This document shows positions 59,889-64,000 of a stretch of 64,000 bases of DNA, one piece after another. The stretch is from Cumulibacter manganitolerans (lineage in GTDB: Bacteria > Actinomycetota > Actinomycetes > Mycobacteriales > Antricoccaceae). Made by a program: the position numbers and the translations under genes. How positions within the stretch are numbered: position 1 is the first letter of the stretch; every line of letters begins with the position of its first letter. The stretch covers positions 1 to 64,000 of the forward strand of contig NZ_WBKP01000004.1 of NCBI RefSeq assembly GCF_009602465.1. Direction: 5' to 3'. Under the pieces are notes generated by a model. That model did not search any database. It was not told the DNA's origin and was given only the letters and a program-made list of their open reading frames with translations.

Positions 59889-59921
59889 AAGGGGGCGGCC
59901 GTCGACGACGGCCGCCCCCTT
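59889..59921. terminator. bidirectional terminator hairpin
   Basis: Perfect 16-bp arms AAGGGGGCGGCCGTCG / CGACGGCCGCCCCCTT with a single-base centre lie between convergent genes, with A and T at the outer ends. It would end transcripts from both sides. Confidence 0.85.
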
Positions 59922-59939
59922 CTCGCGTATGAGATCGTC

Positions 59940-61262
59940 CTAGTCGAGGACCTTGCCCTTGGACTCCGTCAGCGTCAGCACTGTGATGAACGCGATGACC
60001 GCGCCGATCGCGACGTACCAGAAGAACAGATGGCCCTGGCCGCGGTCACCGAGGAACTGGATGACCAGGGGTGCGGTGCCGCCGAACACGGCGACGGTGA
60101 GGTTGTACCAGGCACCGATGCCGAGCCCGCGCAGATGCGTCGGGAACAGCTCGCTCATGATCGCCGGCGCGATCGACGACAGCATCGAGTAGAGGAACAG
60201 CCCGACGGTGAAGACGACGAGCATGTTGCCGAAGCCGGGACCGATCAGCGTGGACAGCGGCACGATGACCACCGCCGTGGCCGCCGACCAGAACAGCAGC
60301 TGCGGCTTGCGCCCGATCCGGTCCGACAGCCAGCCGAACGGGTACTGGGCGGCGATGAACACCATGGTGGCGATCGACAGCGCCCAGAACACGTCGCCGG
60401 CGTCCGCGCCCTTGACCTTCACGGCGTACGGCGTGACGGCCGAGAAGAACGTGTAGTAGCACAGCGTCGACAGCAGCGTGAAGCCGATGATCTGCATGAC
60501 CTGCTTCGGGTGCTCGCGCAGCGTCATCATCAGCGGGGACTTGGTGTTCGCCGCGATCTCCTTGTTCTCCTCGAACTGCTCGGTCTCGGCCATGTCGCGA
60601 CGCAGCCACAGGCCGACCAGGCCGAGCGCGGCACCGATGACGAACGGGATGCGCCAGCCCCACGAGTCCAGCTGGTCCGCGGAGAGCGTCTTGGCGAACC
60701 AGGTGCCCAGCAGCGAGGCGATGAGCACCGACGAGCCGGTGGAGATGTAGAAGAAGGCGGAGTAGCGCCCGCGGCGCTCCGGCGGCGCGATCTCGGCCAG
60801 ATAGGCCGAGGCGTTGGAGACCTCGCCGCCGAGCGACATGCCCTGCCCGATGCGGGCGAGCAGCAGGAGGATCGGCGCGAGCCAGCCGACCGCACTGAAG
60901 GTCGGCAGGATGGCGATGAGCAGCGAGCCGCCGGCCATCAGCAGGATGGTCAGCATCATGGCCTGCTTGCGCCCGCGACGGTCGGCGTACCGGCCGAGGA
61001 TGAACCCGCCCAGCGGGCGGAAGAAGAAGGCCAGCGCGTAGGTGGCGAAGGTGCCGAGCAGGGCCGCCGCCTCGTTCTCCGCGGGGAAGATCTGCGTCGC
61101 GAAGTAGATGGAGAAGGTCGCGTAGACCGTCCAGTCGTACCACTCGACCGCGTTGCCGACGCTCGCCGCGATCAGCGTGCGCAGCGGCAGCTTGTGCTTG
61201 ACCCCCTCATGGTCCACGACGTCCAGGTCGTGCAGGAGGTGATGCTCTTTGCCAGTAGTCAC
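59940..61262 (-). CDS. MHS family MFS transporter
   Basis: A 440-residue, 12-helix major facilitator of the metabolite:H+ symporter family. NAVEWYDWTVYATFSIYFA opens helix 1 (a stretch typical of these symporters), GRYADRRGRKQAM is the conserved loop 2-3 motif and GWLSDRIGRKPQLLF the matching loop 8-9 motif. Such proteins import organic acids such as shikimate, proline/betaine or alpha-ketoglutarate; substrate unknown. GTG 61262 is preferred because AAGGA precedes it by 5 nt, whereas the upstream ATG has no ribosome site. Confidence 0.88.
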   Translation of the reverse strand: MTTGKEHHLLHDLDVVDHEGVKHKLPLRTLIAASVGNAVEWYDWTVYATFSIYFATQIFPAENEAAALLGTFATYALAFFFRPLGGFILGRYADRRGRKQAMMLTILLMAGGSLLIAILPTFSAVGWLAPILLLLARIGQGMSLGGEVSNASAYLAEIAPPERRGRYSAFFYISTGSSVLIASLLGTWFAKTLSADQLDSWGWRIPFVIGAALGLVGLWLRRDMAETEQFEENKEIAANTKSPLMMTLREHPKQVMQIIGFTLLSTLCYYTFFSAVTPYAVKVKGADAGDVFWALSIATMVFIAAQYPFGWLSDRIGRKPQLLFWSAATAVVIVPLSTLIGPGFGNMLVVFTVGLFLYSMLSSIAPAIMSELFPTHLRGLGIGAWYNLTVAVFGGTAPLVIQFLGDRGQGHLFFWYVAIGAVIAFITVLTLTESKGKVLD

Positions 61263-61364
61263 AGGAGTCCTTCGCATAGGGGGGCCTGACCGCACTGATA
61301 GAGGAAATGTTTAGCACAGGTATGAAGCGCGTGTGGTGAACACGCTGGCATACGCTGGAGGGCC

Positions 61365-64000
61365 ATGTCCCGTCGTCGTGCCCGCCGAACGCCGCACCGG
61401 CTCACCGAATCCCAGGTCGAGCAGCGGCGTATCGGCGTACCTGCGATCGGCTATCCCCCGCAGCTGCCGGTGACGGCGCGCAAGGATGAGATCGCCGAGG
61501 CGCTCCGAAACCACCAGGTGGTGGTCATCGCCGGCGAGACCGGATCCGGCAAGACCACCCAGATCCCGAAGATCTGCCTCGAGATCGGCCGGGGAGTCCA
61601 CGGCCAGATCGGGCACACCCAGCCGCGCCGGCTCGCGGCCCGCACCGTCGCCGAGCGGATCGCCGAGGAGCTCGACGTCGAGATCGGCCGGGAGGTCGGC
61701 TACGCGGTCCGCTTCACCGACAAGGTCAGCCGCGACAGCTACGTCAAGGTGATGACCGACGGGATCCTGCTGGCGGAGATCCAGCGCGACCGGCTGCTGA
61801 GCCGCTACGACACCATCATCATCGACGAGGCGCACGAACGCAGCCTCAACATCGACTTCCTGCTGGGCTACCTCAAGATGCTGCTGCCCCGCCGGCCGGA
61901 CCTCAAGGTCGTCATCACCTCGGCGACCATCGACCCGCAGGCCTTCAGCCGGCACTTCGGCGACGCTCCGGTCATCGAGGTGTCCGGCCGCACCTACCCG
62001 GTCGAGATCCGGTATCGCCCGCTGGTCGACCCGGACCGTCCGGAGGCGCCGGAACGTGATCTGGTCCAGGGCGTCATCGACGCCTGCCACGAGCTGTCGG
62101 GCGAGGACCCGGGAGACGTCCTGGTGTTCCTGTCCGGGGAGCGCGAGATCCGGGACGTCGCCGACGCGCTGCGCGAGCTGGACCTGCCTCGCACGGAGGT
62201 GCTGCCGCTGTACGCGCGGTTGTCGGCCGCCGACCAGCACCGGGTCTTCGGCGCCCACAGAGGTCGCCGCATCGTGCTCGCGACCAACGTGGCCGAGACG
62301 TCCCTGACGGTGCCCGGCATCAAGTACGTCGTGGACGCCGGAACCGCCCGCATCTCTCGCTACTCGCACGCGACGAAGGTCCAGCGGCTGCCGATCGAAC
62401 GGATCTCCCAGGCTTCGGCGATGCAGCGCAGCGGCCGGTGCGGCCGCACCGCGGACGGCATCGCCATCCGGCTGTACAGCGAGGATGACTTCGACTCGCG
62501 GCCGGTCTTCACCGACCCGGAGATCACCCGCACGAACCTGGCGGCGGTCATCCTGCAGATGATCTCCGCGCGCCTGGGCGACATCGAGACGTTCCCCTTC
62601 ATCGAGCCGCCCGACAAGCGGAACATCAACGACGGGATGGCGCTGCTGCAGGAGATCGACGCGATCCGGCGCGCCGACGGCGCGGTGACGCTCACGGCGA
62701 TCGGGCGGCAGGTGGCGGCCCTGCCCATCGACCCGCGGCTCGCGCGGATGATCGTCGAGGCCGCTCGGCGCGACGCCACGCTGGCGGTGATGGTGGTCGC
62801 GGCGGCCCTGTCGATCCAGGACCCCCGGGAGCGGCCCGCCGACCACGAGGCCCAGGCGGACCAGAAGCACGCCCGGTTCGTCGACAAGACCTCCGACTTC
62901 CTCGGTCTGCTCAACCTGTGGCGGTACCTGCGCGAGCAGCAGCGCGAGCTGTCGTCGTCGGCCTTCCGGCGCATGTGCAAGGCCGACTACATCAACTACG
63001 TCCGCGTCCGGGAATGGCAGGACCTCGTCGCTCAGCTCCGCGAGATCGGGGCGACCGCGGGCATCCACACCTCGTCGAGCCGTCCCGGCGACGACGAGGT
63101 GCACAAGTCGATCCTCACCGGGCTGCTGTCACAGATCGGCATGCAGGACGTCCGCAACAAGCGGGAGTACGTCGGGGCGCGCGGGACCCGGTTCGCGATC
63201 TTCCCGGGATCGGCGCTGTTCAAGAAGAACCCGCCGTACGTGATGTCCGGCGAGCTCGTCGAGACCTCGCGGCTGTGGGCCCGCGACAACGCCCGGCTGG
63301 ACCCGGCGTGGGTCGAGGAGGTGGCCGGACACGTCCTGAAGCGCTCCTACAGCGAGCCGCACTGGGAGCGGCGACGCGCGGCCGTCGTGGCCACCGAACG
63401 CGCGACGTTGTACGGCGTGCCGATCGTCGCCGACCGCAAGGTCAACTACGGGCGGATCGACCCGGTCGCCGCGCGGGAGATCTTCATCCGGCAGGCGCTC
63501 GTGGAGGGTGACTGGGAGACCCGGCACCAGTTCTTCCAGCGCAACCGCGATCTGCTGGCGAAGGTCGGCGAGCTCGAGGACAAGGCGCGCCGCCGTGACC
63601 TCGTGGCCGACGACGAGTCGCTGTTCGCGTTCTACGACGCCCGCCTGCCCGGCGACATCGTCTCGGGACGGCATTTCGACAAGTGGTGGAAGCACGAGCG
63701 CCACCGAACGCCGCAGCTGCTCGACTTCACCGCCGCCGACGTGCTGCGGGACGGCGTCGACCGGCCCGGAGAGGCGGACTTCCCGGACGTCTGGCGCGAC
63801 GGCGCACGGCCCCTGGAGCTCACCTACAGCTTCGAGCCGGGCGCGATCGACCCCGCCGAGCGCGAAGTCGCCGACGGCATCTCGATCGACATCCCGCTGG
63901 TGTCCCTGCCGCAGACCGCCCCCGAGGACTTCCAGTGGCTGGTGCCGGGACGGCGCGAGGAGCTGGTGACCGCGCTGATCAAGTCGCTGCCCAAGGCCAT
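61365..64000 (+). CDS. hrpA: ATP-dependent RNA helicase HrpA (3' end beyond window)
   Basis: The first 878 codons of a DEAH-box helicase, truncated by the right edge; the full family length is about 1300 residues. VVVIAGETGSGKTTQIPK is motif I, HTQPRRLAARTVAERI Ia, DTIIIDEAHERSLNID motif II with DEAH at 154-157, VVITSATIDPQAF motif III, and IVLATNVAETSLTVPGIKYV with QRSGRCGRT motifs V-VI. HrpA-type proteins remodel RNA or rescue collided ribosomes. TACGCT and GGAGG precede the ATG closely. Confidence 0.93.
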   Translation, partial: MSRRRARRTPHRLTESQVEQRRIGVPAIGYPPQLPVTARKDEIAEALRNHQVVVIAGETGSGKTTQIPKICLEIGRGVHGQIGHTQPRRLAARTVAERIAEELDVEIGREVGYAVRFTDKVSRDSYVKVMTDGILLAEIQRDRLLSRYDTIIIDEAHERSLNIDFLLGYLKMLLPRRPDLKVVITSATIDPQAFSRHFGDAPVIEVSGRTYPVEIRYRPLVDPDRPEAPERDLVQGVIDACHELSGEDPGDVLVFLSGEREIRDVADALRELDLPRTEVLPLYARLSAADQHRVFGAHRGRRIVLATNVAETSLTVPGIKYVVDAGTARISRYSHATKVQRLPIERISQASAMQRSGRCGRTADGIAIRLYSEDDFDSRPVFTDPEITRTNLAAVILQMISARLGDIETFPFIEPPDKRNINDGMALLQEIDAIRRADGAVTLTAIGRQVAALPIDPRLARMIVEAARRDATLAVMVVAAALSIQDPRERPADHEAQADQKHARFVDKTSDFLGLLNLWRYLREQQRELSSSAFRRMCKADYINYVRVREWQDLVAQLREIGATAGIHTSSSRPGDDEVHKSILTGLLSQIGMQDVRNKREYVGARGTRFAIFPGSALFKKNPPYVMSGELVETSRLWARDNARLDPAWVEEVAGHVLKRSYSEPHWERRRAAVVATERATLYGVPIVADRKVNYGRIDPVAAREIFIRQALVEGDWETRHQFFQRNRDLLAKVGELEDKARRRDLVADDESLFAFYDARLPGDIVSGRHFDKWWKHERHRTPQLLDFTAADVLRDGVDRPGEADFPDVWRDGARPLELTYSFEPGAIDPAEREVADGISIDIPLVSLPQTAPEDFQWLVPGRREELVTALIKSLPKA

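Overview
The window is very GC-rich DNA from an actinomycete. The evidence is: strong G/C preference at third codon positions; GTG starts and ATGA/GTGA/TAGTG gene overlaps throughout; a mycothiol gene (mshC); an F420-type luciferase-like oxidoreductase; the actinobacterial mini ribosomal protein bS22; Rex and DtxR/IdeR-type operators; and gene order that matches Mycobacterium tuberculosis in three blocks (like Rv0495c-Rv0529, Rv0542c-Rv0548c and Rv2130c-Rv2141c). I cannot name the genus. No rRNA, CRISPR array, prophage or classical insertion sequence was seen; one tRNA (Leu, anticodon GAG) is present.

Region by region. Positions 1-7.7 kb hold a cysteine-rich DUF3109-like protein, a Ppx/GppA phosphatase, a TIM-barrel isomerase, a TetR regulator, proC, a small excisionase-like DNA-binding protein, bS22, a nucleotide-sugar epimerase, an acyltransferase and a SerB-like HAD phosphatase. 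From 7.7 to 13.6 kb is the heme operon: glutaredoxin-like protein, rex, hemA, hemC, hemD, hemB, with a Rex operator built into the rex promoter. From 13.5 to 20.4 kb lie accessory genes: ferredoxin-type reductase, folE with a DoxX protein and a divergent cysteine-containing regulator, ornithine aminotransferase, a TetR/methyltransferase divergent pair, and two membrane proteins. From 20.5 to 26.4 kb are hemL, a phosphoglycerate-mutase-like phosphatase and the system II cytochrome c maturation genes (resA-like, ccdA, resB, ccsB); together with the heme genes they make and attach heme for respiration. From 26.4 to 29.9 kb is a two-gene unit of circularly permuted ATP-grasp/alpha-E and transglutaminase proteins. 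From 29.9 to 34.7 kb is an iron-siderophore uptake operon under a DtxR/IdeR-like box.

From 35 to 40.4 kb lie an Lrp regulator, a DUF4229 protein, and the menaquinone genes menE and menB beside a DUF222-HNH endonuclease. These last three genes are bracketed by a perfect 47-bp inverted repeat whose two copies each continue into short repeats. I consider this the most unusual structure in the window. From 40.5 to 54 kb are mshC, an orphan peptide-binding lipoprotein, an SCO1664/DUF3090/phosphatase/uppP/LLM-oxidoreductase cluster, an aldo-keto reductase, a RecD-like helicase, a DUF5703 protein, a quinone oxidoreductase, an SDR and an M20 peptidase. From 54 to 64 kb are a DEAD-box RNA helicase with a 15-copy nonapeptide repeat, tRNA-Leu, a glyoxalase-fold protein, an acyl-CoA-synthetase-like enzyme with a DUF1206 membrane protein, an MHS-type transporter, and an HrpA helicase cut by the right edge.

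A recurring feature is a TANNNT hexamer ending 6-8 nt before the start codon of many genes, which points to widespread leaderless transcription. It was used to choose several starts.
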